Assembly (NCBI GenBank): GCA_034440455.1 | Contig: JAWXCB010000019.1 | Coordinates: 117,909 to 181,908, forward strand | Source of the DNA: JAWXCB01 sp034440455 | GTDB taxonomy: Bacteria; Bacteroidota; Bacteroidia; Chitinophagales; CAIOSU01 | Direction of reading: 5' to 3' | DNA: 64,000 bases | In this document: piece by piece, positions 25,597-34,248 of the stretch | Layout: every line of letters starts with the position of its first letter | Position numbering within the stretch: position 1 is the first letter of the stretch | The notes under the pieces: generated by a model | What the model was told of the DNA's origin: nothing | The model's database searches: none | What the model saw: only the letters and a program-made list of their open reading frames with translations | Made by a program: the position numbers and the translations under genes

Positions 25597-25941
25597 TCAT
25601 TCTTTCTTCTTGCAGCAGGCATCAAGGTTGTTGTAAGCCTGCGGGATGGCTTTTATCTCATCGGCATCAAAGCCTTGGCTGGCAAGCGCCTGGCGGATGG
25701 CATCAGGCTGAATCTTTTCAGGATTGAAGCGCACGGTCACAGTCATGTTTTTATCATCAATTTGCACCTGCTTCACGCCCTTCTGACTGATAAGCCCGAT
25801 TTCAATGCGCGGACCGCAGCTTTCGCATCTCAGGCAATGGTCGCAAAAGAGGTTTGTTTTAATAACAACGGTTTCCGTTTGCGCCATCACCGAAAGCATG
25901 GATGCAGAAAGCACGAATACAGTAAAAATCATTTTTTTCAT
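25597..25941 (-). CDS. Secreted heavy-metal-associated (HMA) domain protein
   Basis: 114 residues. Signal peptide ends MLSVMAQ. The mature protein is a single ferredoxin-like HMA fold, but the usual MxCxxC loop is replaced by a longer cluster, FCDHCLRCESCG, with four Cys near residues 33-42; two further Cys lie in DACCKKKE at the C-terminus. The helix after it and VRFNPEKIQPDAIRQAL are normal for HMA domains. It would bind Cu(I), Hg or Zn in the periplasm, as in mercuric transport proteins or copper chaperones. It stands alone, upstream of and divergent from the Ddl gene. Confidence 0.83.
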   Translation of the reverse strand: MKKMIFTVFVLSASMLSVMAQTETVVIKTNLFCDHCLRCESCGPRIEIGLISQKGVKQVQIDDKNMTVTVRFNPEKIQPDAIRQALASQGFDADEIKAIPQAYNNLDACCKKKE

Positions 25942-26136
25942 AGAAGCTATTTAGGGCAAAATAAACGCTTTCGCAAAGATGTTATTGCGTAAACCTGTTT
26001 TAGGACAACACACTCAACACCCCTAACTCCACACACAACACCCAATGTGTCGAATTTTAGTCATTCTGTTATTTCTTGTTAATGCCCTGCGCGAATTCAT
26101 GCCTGCCTGCGTTTAGCAAGCGGTAACTTTACACGT

Positions 26137-28824
26137 ATGCTGAAAATCGGAATTCTGTTTGGCGGTCCCTCGCGCGAAAGGGAGATTTCTTTTGCCGGTG
26201 GGCGCACAGTGTTTGACAACCTCAACAAAACACTTTTTGAACCTGTTCCCATTTTTGTTGACAGCCTGAAGAACTTCATTCTGCTGGATTGGCAATATGT
26301 CTATAAGGGCACGGTGCGCGATTTTTACCCGCCCATCAGTTTTGTGCCACCCAGTCCTAACAATTTCCAGGTGTATCTTGAAAGCCTTGCGCAGTTAGAT
26401 GCGGCAACGCTTGATAAGCTGATTCAAAAAGTAGGAAAGCGTGTGCGCATAGATGAGTTGCCGGGCTTGATTGACTTCGCATTTCTCACCTTGCACGGCA
26501 GCTTTGGCGAAGACGGGGTGATACAAGGCAGTCTGCAAGGGTTGGAAATTCCTTACTCCGGCTCAGGCATTCTTCCATCGGCAATCGGCATGAACAAAGC
26601 GTTTCAAAAAAGCACACTGTCTAAAGCGGGATTTCCGACACCGAAATTTATCACCCTGAAAAAAGCCGATTGGCTCATTGAAGCAAACCGCAAGAAAATC
26701 TTTCAGGATGCATCTGAAAAGATTGGAGGAAAAATCGTTGTGCGCCCTGCAAATCAGGGTTCTTCAATTGGCGTTACGATTGTAGAAAAAGAAAACGAAG
26801 TTGAATTTAACAAAGCAGTTGACAAAGGCTTTTTTATCAGAACGATTGCAGCCAGTGAATGGACGGGATTGAAACCTGCGCAAAAAGTTGCGTTCATCCG
26901 CTCGCTCACTGATATTCGCGAAGGAGTTGGCTTGCCCGCTATTGTTGCAGGCAAAAGACTAATACATCCTGAAGTGTTGTTTTCATTTATTGAAAATCAT
27001 TTTGCAAACAATACTGCTGCACTTACCATCGAAGGCACTGATTCTGAAACCGAAGTAGTGATTGAAGCCTTCATTGATGGAAAAGAGTTTTCGTGTATCG
27101 TGGTAAAAAATACTGACGGCAAACCGCTTGCATTGCCTCCAACAGAAATTGTGAAAGGCGGTGAGGTGTATGACTATCGCTCAAAATATCTTGCTGGGCT
27201 TTCGCGCAAAGTGACTCCAATTCAGATTGAAGAGAAAAAAATTGAGGCGATTCGCAAAGCGTGTGAAGAGTTGTTTGAATTCTTTGGCTTTCATGTATAT
27301 GCCCGCATTGATGGTTTCATCAAAGCGGATGATACGATTTATCTCAACGACCCGAACACCACTTCGGGCATGTTGCCCTCTTCGTTTTTCTTCCACCAGG
27401 CTGCTGAAATCGGGTTGAATCCTTCGCAGTTTCTCACGTATATTATCCGCACTTCCTTGCAAGAGCGGATTGATTCAGGCGCAGGAAACGCGCAGATGAA
27501 AAGGTTGCTCGAACAACTTGACAGCGAACTTGTGTTGCTGCGTTCATCCGCAACAATGAAGAAAAAGATTGCGGTGATTCTTGGTGGCGTTTCCACCGAA
27601 AGACATATCTCGGTGGAAAGCGGACGCAACATCTATGAGAAACTCGCTTCATCCGAAAAGTATGAACCTATTCCCGTTTTCCTTACAGGTTCATTGGAAG
27701 AGCATCGCTTGTTTAAAATTCCGGTGAATGTTTTGTTGAAAGACAATGCGGATGACATTCGCGAAAAAGTATTGTCGTTTAAAAAACATCCGGTGATTGA
27801 GCGCATTAAAAAAGCAGGCGCAAGCATCACGGAAAAATATCTTTCCAAAACTCCGTTGTTTGAACCGGTGGAAACAAGCTATGAGCAATTAGCAAAAGAA
27901 GTGGATGGAGTATTCATAGCGCTGCATGGTCGTCCGGGCGAAGATGGCGCAATACAAGCGAAGTTGGAAGAAGTGAATCTTCCTTACAACGGCTCTGGCG
28001 TTTACTCTTCGCAAATCACCATCAACAAGTTTGAAACAAACGAGTTGCTGCGCCAGCATGGATATAAAGTGGCTGACCACGCGCTCGTTGCGCGTGAAGA
28101 GTTTTTGGCGCATCCGCAGAAAGCCATTCAGCAAATCGTTTCGATGCTCGGCTTTCCGCTCATCGCCAAGCCGGTAGATGAAGGATGCAGTTCAGCAGTG
28201 AAGAAAATTGCAGATGAAGAAACATTGAAGAATTATCTGCTGATGGCATTCAGAGATACAGGTGAAATGGATACAACGCTGGCAACTGCATTGCACCTGA
28301 AACCAAAAGAAGAATTTCCGCGCATGCATGCTGTGCTTGTAGAAAGTTTTATCGAGCGTGGCAATGCAAAATATTTTCTTGAAGTGACGGGCGGAATGCT
28401 CACACACATGGACGACCACGACAACATTGAGTTTGAAGTGTTTGAGCCTTCCGAAACGCTGGCAGGTGGCGAAGTGCTTTCATTGGAAGAAAAATTTCTT
28501 GCAGGCGAAGGACAGAACATCACGCCTGCGCGCTTTGGCGCCACGAAAGAAGAATATGAGTTGATTGCTTCCAAAGTAAAAAAAGATTTGGAAGGCGTGG
28601 CGCGTGTGCTGAATGTGGAAGGTTATTGCCGCATTGATGCGTTTGTAAAAGTTTCGACAACGATGCGCGTGGAAACAACAATCATCGAGGTGAATTCGTT
28701 ACCGGGCATGACGCCTGCTACTGTAATCTTCCACCAGGCAGCTATCAATGGGTACAAGCCCTACGAGTTTATTGATAAAATATTGGAATTTAGCTTCAAA
28801 AAAAACCGAGTTGGGCTTCATTAA
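26137..28824 (+). CDS. ddl: Tandem-domain D-alanine--D-alanine ligase (two fused Ddl units)
   Basis: 895 residues, about 2.5 times a normal Ddl. Unit 1 (residues 1-470) has GGPSREREISFAGG, HGSFGEDGVIQGSL, NQGSSIGV and the omega-loop YDYRSKY (Tyr345), but the metal-binding EVNxxPGMT is changed to NDPNTTSGMLP (Asp405, Asn407). Unit 2 starts at Met474 with KKKIAVILGGVSTERHIS, then HGRPGEDGAIQ, and keeps EVNSLPGMTP (Glu851, Asn853), but has GGEVLSLEEKF in place of the omega loop and EGCSSAV for EGSSxGV. The product would be D-Ala-D-Ala for peptidoglycan. Followed by an overlapping PASTA gene and a T9SS protein, so probably an operon. Near-match promoter box TAACTTTA at 26124. Confidence 0.88.
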   Translation: MLKIGILFGGPSREREISFAGGRTVFDNLNKTLFEPVPIFVDSLKNFILLDWQYVYKGTVRDFYPPISFVPPSPNNFQVYLESLAQLDAATLDKLIQKVGKRVRIDELPGLIDFAFLTLHGSFGEDGVIQGSLQGLEIPYSGSGILPSAIGMNKAFQKSTLSKAGFPTPKFITLKKADWLIEANRKKIFQDASEKIGGKIVVRPANQGSSIGVTIVEKENEVEFNKAVDKGFFIRTIAASEWTGLKPAQKVAFIRSLTDIREGVGLPAIVAGKRLIHPEVLFSFIENHFANNTAALTIEGTDSETEVVIEAFIDGKEFSCIVVKNTDGKPLALPPTEIVKGGEVYDYRSKYLAGLSRKVTPIQIEEKKIEAIRKACEELFEFFGFHVYARIDGFIKADDTIYLNDPNTTSGMLPSSFFFHQAAEIGLNPSQFLTYIIRTSLQERIDSGAGNAQMKRLLEQLDSELVLLRSSATMKKKIAVILGGVSTERHISVESGRNIYEKLASSEKYEPIPVFLTGSLEEHRLFKIPVNVLLKDNADDIREKVLSFKKHPVIERIKKAGASITEKYLSKTPLFEPVETSYEQLAKEVDGVFIALHGRPGEDGAIQAKLEEVNLPYNGSGVYSSQITINKFETNELLRQHGYKVADHALVAREEFLAHPQKAIQQIVSMLGFPLIAKPVDEGCSSAVKKIADEETLKNYLLMAFRDTGEMDTTLATALHLKPKEEFPRMHAVLVESFIERGNAKYFLEVTGGMLTHMDDHDNIEFEVFEPSETLAGGEVLSLEEKFLAGEGQNITPARFGATKEEYELIASKVKKDLEGVARVLNVEGYCRIDAFVKVSTTMRVETTIIEVNSLPGMTPATVIFHQAAINGYKPYEFIDKILEFSFKKNRVGLH

Positions 28825-29623
28825 ATTTATCGCTACCCGCTATTTCTGGATTAACCTGCTGATTGCGCTTTGCCTCGCTTATGCCATAGTGCATTTCACA
28901 ATGAGTTCGCTGAAAGGATTTACGCATCATGGCGAATCCATCACCGTGCCTGATTTGAATAATCTTACCCTGCCCGAAGTGGAAGAACAGTTGACCACAT
29001 TGAAGCTGAAATTTGCCGTGATTGATTCCTCCTATCTGCTGAAAAAGAAACCCAACATTGTGCTCGACCAAGACCCCGATGCTGATTCAAAAGTGAAAGA
29101 AGGGCGCACAATTTATCTTACCGTTTCACGCAGGGTTCCTCCTCCTGTGAAAGTGCCTAACCTCATTGACCTCAATTTAGTGTTTGCGCAAAAAGCGTTG
29201 GAGAGCGCAGGATTGAATACGGGCGAACTGCAATACCGCCCGGGACTTGGAAAAAATAAAGTGATTGAGCAATTGTATTTAGGGAAACCGATTCTTGCCG
29301 GAAAAGAAATTCCAAAGGGTTCAAAAATCAGTTTAATACTTGCTGATGGCTTGGGCGAAACGAAAGGCGAAGTGCCGAATTTGATTGGACGCACTTTGGA
29401 GCAGGCAAAATGGGTATTGAACACGCTCAACTTCAACATCGGATATGTAGAATTTGATGCGACAACGAAAGACTCAAACACCGCTGTGATTTACAAACAG
29501 GTGCCCGAGTATGACCAAGTTTCACCACCGGAATTGAATTACGGAGAAGCGGTAGATATTTATCTCACAAAAGAATTGCCTGAATTTTTAAAACAGTATT
29601 CCGCAGATTCCCTCAACCAATGA
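28748..29623 (+). CDS. PASTA domain membrane protein
   Basis: 291 residues from the ATG at 28748, overlapping the Ddl gene by 77 bases; a shorter form starting nearer 28811 (TTG) is possible and would still contain the membrane helix at about residues 33-50 (FWINLLIALCLAYAIVHF). Three PASTA repeats follow, beginning VPDLNNLTLPEVEEQL, VPNLIDLNLVFAQKAL and VPNLIGRTLEQAKWVL. PASTA domains bind peptidoglycan stem peptides or muropeptides; in Bacteroidota this stand-alone single-pass form is regularly found directly after ddl. No kinase domain is present. Its stop overlaps the start of the next gene (ATGA), which supports co-transcription. Confidence 0.88.
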   Translation: MGTSPTSLLIKYWNLASKKTELGFIKFIATRYFWINLLIALCLAYAIVHFTMSSLKGFTHHGESITVPDLNNLTLPEVEEQLTTLKLKFAVIDSSYLLKKKPNIVLDQDPDADSKVKEGRTIYLTVSRRVPPPVKVPNLIDLNLVFAQKALESAGLNTGELQYRPGLGKNKVIEQLYLGKPILAGKEIPKGSKISLILADGLGETKGEVPNLIGRTLEQAKWVLNTLNFNIGYVEFDATTKDSNTAVIYKQVPEYDQVSPPELNYGEAVDIYLTKELPEFLKQYSADSLNQ

Positions 29624-31815
29624 TAAAAACAATATTCCTTTTTGCATTTCTTTCCGCTTTCCTGTTTTCCAACGCGCAGGAAAAGGTGATTGACCTGGAA
29701 ATGAACCCACAGTTATATCATCAACATAAGCAGAGAATAGAAACAGCCGCTGGTAAGAAACAAGCAACAGATGCGCTATTTCATTCGCCTATAACATTAC
29801 CCCTCCCTTTTGTTGATGATTTCTCAAGGTATCATCTGAAATCGTTTGAACTTGGAAGTTTCCCCGTTACTGATACGGTGAATCGCAGCGTTGAACTCAC
29901 TACTGACACGCTTACGTTCAGCTATATGTTTGATACTTCCTGGAAATACGTTTACAATATCGCGTTGCTGCAAATTGATTCCTTCCCACAGAGCAGAATA
30001 TTTTTGCCGTTGAATAACGACCAGAGTTATTACTCCGTTACGACAGAGATTCTTGCTGGGTGGCCTCTATACTACAATAATTATACTTTTGATAATCTCG
30101 GCAATGCACTCGATTCCGCGTTCGTGCCTGCCGATACAACAATTGAATATTCTCATTTTTATGGCGTACAGGATTCCAATGCGCGTTGGCTTGAAAACTT
30201 AGTTTACCTCAATGACAACTACGCCACCAATAAGTTGAGCTACGGCATCGCTACATTTGACGGACTGAAAGCAAACGGATTGCCACACAACGGCAACAGC
30301 ACATCAGTTTACGGCTCGGCAGATTCGCTTACTTCACAGCCCATTAATCTCAACGGGCTTGGCATCAACGACTCTGTGTTCCTTAGTTTCTCTTTTGAAC
30401 CAAAAGGCATTGGGGATAAGCCGGAAGCGATGGACTCGCTCATTCTGGAATTTAAATTGCTCGGCAGCGACTGGCAGGAAGAATGGTCAACGGCAGGTTC
30501 TGACTCAGCGCTTGCAAACCCGGAGTTTTCCAATGTGTTGCTGCACATCACCAACCCGTTTTACTTTGTGAGCGATTTTCAATTTCGATTCAGAAACAAA
30601 GCAACCATCACCGGAAACAACGACCATTGGCATCTTGATTATGTGTATCTCAACAAGAACCGCAGCGTCAATGAAACTACTGTGAACGACATTGCAATTC
30701 TCAGTCCCGCGATCAACTTTCTGAAAAATTATACTTCCATGCCCTGGAATCAGTTTGCCGCAGACTATCAAAATGAAATTAAAGACTCTATCAGCGTTAC
30801 CTTCCGCAATAATTATGCTTTTCCGCAACCGATGGATTTTACCTATCGCGCTTACGAGGGATTTACCAATGACCCGATTTTCAATGACATTGTACTGTCC
30901 TACAATTTCCCTGCAAATTCAGAATTCAGGCGCTCTTATCCTGTGAGCGATTTTATTCCTTACACTCCAGATGCTACGGACAGCGTCAGTATCAATGTGG
31001 AAGTGGCGATAGACGAAAATCCCACCAGTGTTACTCGTGAAAATGATACGGTTACTACTCCGGTGCTTTTTCATAATTACTTTGCTTATGATGACGGCAC
31101 GGCTGAACGCGCTTATGGATTGGAAGGAGCGGGCATGAAAAAATTTGCGTATGAATTCAATTTGAATGAGCCTGATACGTTACGTGCATTACAGTTTCAT
31201 TTTTCACAAATCAATGAAGACCTTTCGCTGCGCGAGTTGACGCTGGTGGTGTGGAAAGAACTTGGTCCGGGAATCGCTGTAGAAGAAGACACGCTCTACT
31301 ATCAGGACAGAACGCCCTTTCATTACATTGATGAAAGAAACGGGTTCACCATCTATGTGCTTGATTCGCCCATTGTAGTTGAAAATAAATTTTACATCGG
31401 CTGGCAGCAGTTGTTCCCTGAAAATATCCAGTTGGGGCTTGATTTAAACAACTCTGCAACTTCGCGAATGTATTATTTCTCCAACGGCTCATGGAAGCAA
31501 TCATTAGTCGAAGGCGCACCTATGATACGCCCGATTGTCGGGAAGAATATTCCGTTGATTGGAACTGGAATGGAAAATCCTGCGCTTTCAGGAGAGGCAT
31601 TTATTTATCCCAATCCTTCTGAAAATGTGCTTTATCTGAAAACAACTTATCTTACCCAGCGCATTGAAATCTATGACATGCAGGGGAAAATGGTAAAGTC
31701 AATCCCGGGCGCAGTTGAGCAAATTAAAATCAACGAGTTGAATCAAGGAATGTATCTGCTTAGAATCTTCAGCGGAAAACACGCTCCGCAAGCGTTGCGT
31801 TTTATAAAGTTGTAA
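29620..31815 (+). CDS. Secreted protein with T9SS type A sorting domain
   Basis: 731 residues. Signal peptide ends FLFSNAQ. The long mature part is beta-rich with repeated Tyr/Phe/Asp-rich stretches (KYVYNIALLQIDSFP, SFSFEPKGIGDKP, WHLDYVYLN), resembling jelly-roll or MAM-like beta domains, but no catalytic motif is recognised. The last about 75 residues, with FIYPNPSENVLYLKT, QRIEIYDMQGKMVKS and LNQGMYLLRIFSG, are a type A T9SS C-terminal domain. The ATGA overlap with the PASTA gene means it is probably translated in the same operon as Ddl. Surface-exposed structural or adhesive protein by inference. Confidence 0.88.
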   Translation: MIKTIFLFAFLSAFLFSNAQEKVIDLEMNPQLYHQHKQRIETAAGKKQATDALFHSPITLPLPFVDDFSRYHLKSFELGSFPVTDTVNRSVELTTDTLTFSYMFDTSWKYVYNIALLQIDSFPQSRIFLPLNNDQSYYSVTTEILAGWPLYYNNYTFDNLGNALDSAFVPADTTIEYSHFYGVQDSNARWLENLVYLNDNYATNKLSYGIATFDGLKANGLPHNGNSTSVYGSADSLTSQPINLNGLGINDSVFLSFSFEPKGIGDKPEAMDSLILEFKLLGSDWQEEWSTAGSDSALANPEFSNVLLHITNPFYFVSDFQFRFRNKATITGNNDHWHLDYVYLNKNRSVNETTVNDIAILSPAINFLKNYTSMPWNQFAADYQNEIKDSISVTFRNNYAFPQPMDFTYRAYEGFTNDPIFNDIVLSYNFPANSEFRRSYPVSDFIPYTPDATDSVSINVEVAIDENPTSVTRENDTVTTPVLFHNYFAYDDGTAERAYGLEGAGMKKFAYEFNLNEPDTLRALQFHFSQINEDLSLRELTLVVWKELGPGIAVEEDTLYYQDRTPFHYIDERNGFTIYVLDSPIVVENKFYIGWQQLFPENIQLGLDLNNSATSRMYYFSNGSWKQSLVEGAPMIRPIVGKNIPLIGTGMENPALSGEAFIYPNPSENVLYLKTTYLTQRIEIYDMQGKMVKSIPGAVEQIKINELNQGMYLLRIFSGKHAPQALRFIKL

Positions 31816-31825
31816 TCAGCAAAGG

Positions 31826-32587
31826 TTATCCTTTCTTTTTCCCGATAGCAAGATCATGTGTGAAAAATAGGCGGAACGTATGAAAGTTGTCATACTTATT
31901 CCCGGAACTTAACTGCCTGAAATAATTCAAATAACCGATGGTGACTGAAGTGCCTTTGGCAAATGTTGCGCTGATGCCCGCATAGAAACGGTTTTGGTCA
32001 AACACATTGAAAATAACCTTTTTACCCGCCTGTAGAAATACTTCATCATTCACAAGTAACTTAATCGGGTATTCTTTCTTACCAAGTTTGGCAAGCGTAT
32101 ATTCAACTGCAAAGCGATAACGAAACCGGATGGAAAATGTGTAGCCATCAGCAAGCTCTCCATTTGTCACATTGCGCACAAACCGCTCTTCTATTTTGAA
32201 GCGATGCGTGAAACCGATGCGTTTGCGTTTCTCCATTTTTTGCCGATAAAAAAATTGTTGAGCAGGGCGCAACTCGTGCGTATGCACCTCTCCGTTTTTC
32301 GGAAACCAAATAGAGAACCCGGGACCAATATGCCAGCCTTCGCCTACGTTATATAATCCATACACTCTGGCTCCTGCAAGAAACTGATTGCGCGGGTCAA
32401 CATAAAATCGTTCGGTCACTTCCGCCTGTATCCACCATTTTTCCTGAATGCGGATATTTTCAAAAAAATCAAGCCACACCTGCTTTTCGTGTGAAATTTC
32501 TTTTGAGCCTGAGGGTTGAGCTGAAATATGGCAGCAAGAGGAAAGGCACGAAAAAATCAGGAGACTGGCGTAACGATTTATTTTCAT
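31826..32587 (-). CDS. DUF2490 outer-membrane-type protein
   Basis: 253 residues from the ATG at complement 32587; a start 17 codons upstream would hide the signal peptide. Signal: SLLIFSCLSSCCHISAQ. The protein is a series of amphipathic beta strands (WWIQAEVTERFYVDP, IGFTHRFKIEERFV, FSIRFRYRFAVEYTL) ending RLFFTHDLAIG, as in DUF2490, predicted to be a small beta-barrel. Function unknown. It converges with the T9SS gene, 10 bases apart. Confidence 0.83.
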   Translation of the reverse strand: MKINRYASLLIFSCLSSCCHISAQPSGSKEISHEKQVWLDFFENIRIQEKWWIQAEVTERFYVDPRNQFLAGARVYGLYNVGEGWHIGPGFSIWFPKNGEVHTHELRPAQQFFYRQKMEKRKRIGFTHRFKIEERFVRNVTNGELADGYTFSIRFRYRFAVEYTLAKLGKKEYPIKLLVNDEVFLQAGKKVIFNVFDQNRFYAGISATFAKGTSVTIGYLNYFRQLSSGNKYDNFHTFRLFFTHDLAIGKKKG

Positions 32588-32913
32588 TGATAATCTGCAA
32601 AGATTGTTTAGCTGACGAAAATAAGTTTTTCGTCCCATTTCTACTTGGGCTGTAGCAATAATAAAAGACTGAACCGTGAGATTTTAATGGGTATCGGACA
32701 AATTACACTCAATAAACCAAGTACGCAGCTCGCATGAAGCGAAATCGAAAATTTAAGCGATAGCCCACCCGCATGGTTTCCAGGAACTTGGTGACTCACC
32801 ATGACAGCGCATTTGCAATTTGTCTTACTCCCTTTTTCAATGCTTTAATTTCATCCCATTTAATTAGTCTAACTTCCGGTTAATATCACTTCGTTAAACC
32901 ACCGTTCTCTCCT
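32588..32913. other. Intergenic region, 326 bases, no gene recognised
   Basis: Lies between two divergent genes and so should contain promoters for both. A possible small hairpin pairs CATGGT (near 32772) with ACCATG (near 32798). No open frame of useful length, tRNA or known riboswitch pattern was recognised. Confidence 0.4.
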
Positions 32914-33993
32914 TTGTCAGTAGAAAAAATCAGCTTTCAACATGTTGCTTCCGATCATTTTTATTCCGAATTAAAATCCCGGGTAAATAATTATTTTGAA
33001 GAGCGCCAACTGTCGCAACATGCGAATTGGCAAATGGTACTGAAAACGATTGTGCTTTTCACAATTACATTCGGAGCCTATGGATTAATCATCGCAGATT
33101 TTCTCCCCCTGTCATTAATGCTTTTTCTTTGTGTCGTAATGGGAATTGGAATAGCCGGATTGGGATTTTCTGTTGCACATGACAGCATCCATGGAGCTTA
33201 TTCTTCCAATTCAAAAGTTAATTATATGTTAGGGCTTACGATGAACCTCATCGGTGGGAATCGCTACGTGTGGAGCATCACGCATAATAACATACATCAT
33301 ACCTACACGAACATCCACGAATACGATGAAGATTTGGAACTTGCGCCCTTTATTCGCTTATCAAAACACAAAGCATTTAAAGGCATTCATCGTTATCAGC
33401 ATGTGCTTGCGTTTGTTACCTATTCATTCGCCACTATTTTCTGGGTATTCTTTAAGGATTATAAAAAACTTGCGCAAAAAGACATCGGTCCTTACAAAAA
33501 CAAAAAACATCCGCCATCTGAATTTATCGTGCTGCTGATTACTAAATCCATTTACTATGTCTATACCATTTTAATTCCGCTGCTGGTGATGAATATTACG
33601 TGGTGGCAATTTCTCATTGGCTTTTTCACCGTTCACATGGTTGCAGGAACTATTCTGGGCATCATTTTTCAACTGGCACATACGGTGGAAGGAACTGAAC
33701 ATCTAAAACATGAAGGAGATGGGCAAATGGATGGTTCATGGGCAGTGCATCAAATGCGCACCACCAGCAACTTTGCCATGGAAAACCGCTTGGTCAACTG
33801 GTATGTTGGCGGACTGAATTTTCAGGTGGAACATCATTTATTTCCGCGCGTGTGCAGCGTGCATTATCCGGCAATCAGCAAGATTTTGCAAAGCACAGCA
33901 GCGCAGCATAACGTGTCCTATCGTTATCATGTAAATTTTGGCAATGCAGTGTACTCACATTATCGTTATCTGAAAGGATTAGGAATAGCTTAA
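32914..33993 (+). CDS. Membrane fatty acid (acyl-CoA/acyl-lipid) desaturase
   Basis: 359 residues from the TTG at 32914. Three His boxes of the front-end/delta desaturase family are present: HDSIHGAYS, HNNIHHTYTN and QVEHHLFPRV. Membrane helices lie at about residues 48-90 and 210-255. There is no cytochrome b5 domain, so a separate ferredoxin or b5 donor is needed. It would introduce a double bond into membrane acyl chains using O2. Known relatives in Bacteroidota are annotated as linoleoyl-CoA or delta-6-type acyl-CoA desaturases. The gene appears monocistronic, preceded by the 326-base gap. Confidence 0.92.
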   Translation: MSVEKISFQHVASDHFYSELKSRVNNYFEERQLSQHANWQMVLKTIVLFTITFGAYGLIIADFLPLSLMLFLCVVMGIGIAGLGFSVAHDSIHGAYSSNSKVNYMLGLTMNLIGGNRYVWSITHNNIHHTYTNIHEYDEDLELAPFIRLSKHKAFKGIHRYQHVLAFVTYSFATIFWVFFKDYKKLAQKDIGPYKNKKHPPSEFIVLLITKSIYYVYTILIPLLVMNITWWQFLIGFFTVHMVAGTILGIIFQLAHTVEGTEHLKHEGDGQMDGSWAVHQMRTTSNFAMENRLVNWYVGGLNFQVEHHLFPRVCSVHYPAISKILQSTAAQHNVSYRYHVNFGNAVYSHYRYLKGLGIA

Positions 33994-33998
33994 TCAAC

Positions 33999-34106
33999 TC
34001 AGTCCTTCTCCAAAAGTTGAAGAACCCAATAAATAAGCATAAGGATAACTCCTCCAAAAATCATCAGCGCAAATAGCAGCGTATAAAGTAGAATTTCAGG
34101 TTGCAT
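33999..34106 (-). CDS. Possible small single-pass membrane protein
   Basis: 35 codons, ATG at complement 34106. It is almost entirely hydrophobic (LLYTLLFALMIFGGVILMLI) with a charged LLEKD end, like many small inner-membrane proteins. It lies in a 255-base gap and converges with the desaturase. Extension to 34202 is open but carries no extra features. Short length makes it uncertain. Confidence 0.35.
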   Translation of the reverse strand: MQPEILLYTLLFALMIFGGVILMLIYWVLQLLEKD

Positions 34107-34235
34107 AAAATCTATTTTATCTCTAAAACACCATTGGTTGGCATTTGTTTTAGCGATAAGAAAGTAAAATTTTAAAGCAGCGCTCAGTCGCATGCAATCC
34201 AATCTTCTTTAATGCAAAACGACAACCACAAGCCT

Positions 34236-34243
34236 TATTTTTG
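34236..34243 (+). promoter_or_regulatory. TAnnTTTG -7 box with near-leaderless spacing
   Basis: TATTTTTG matches the consensus and ends only 5 bases before the GTG start of the biotin carboxylase gene. Transcription would then start at or next to the start codon. Confidence 0.5.
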
Positions 34244-34248
34244 CGCCC

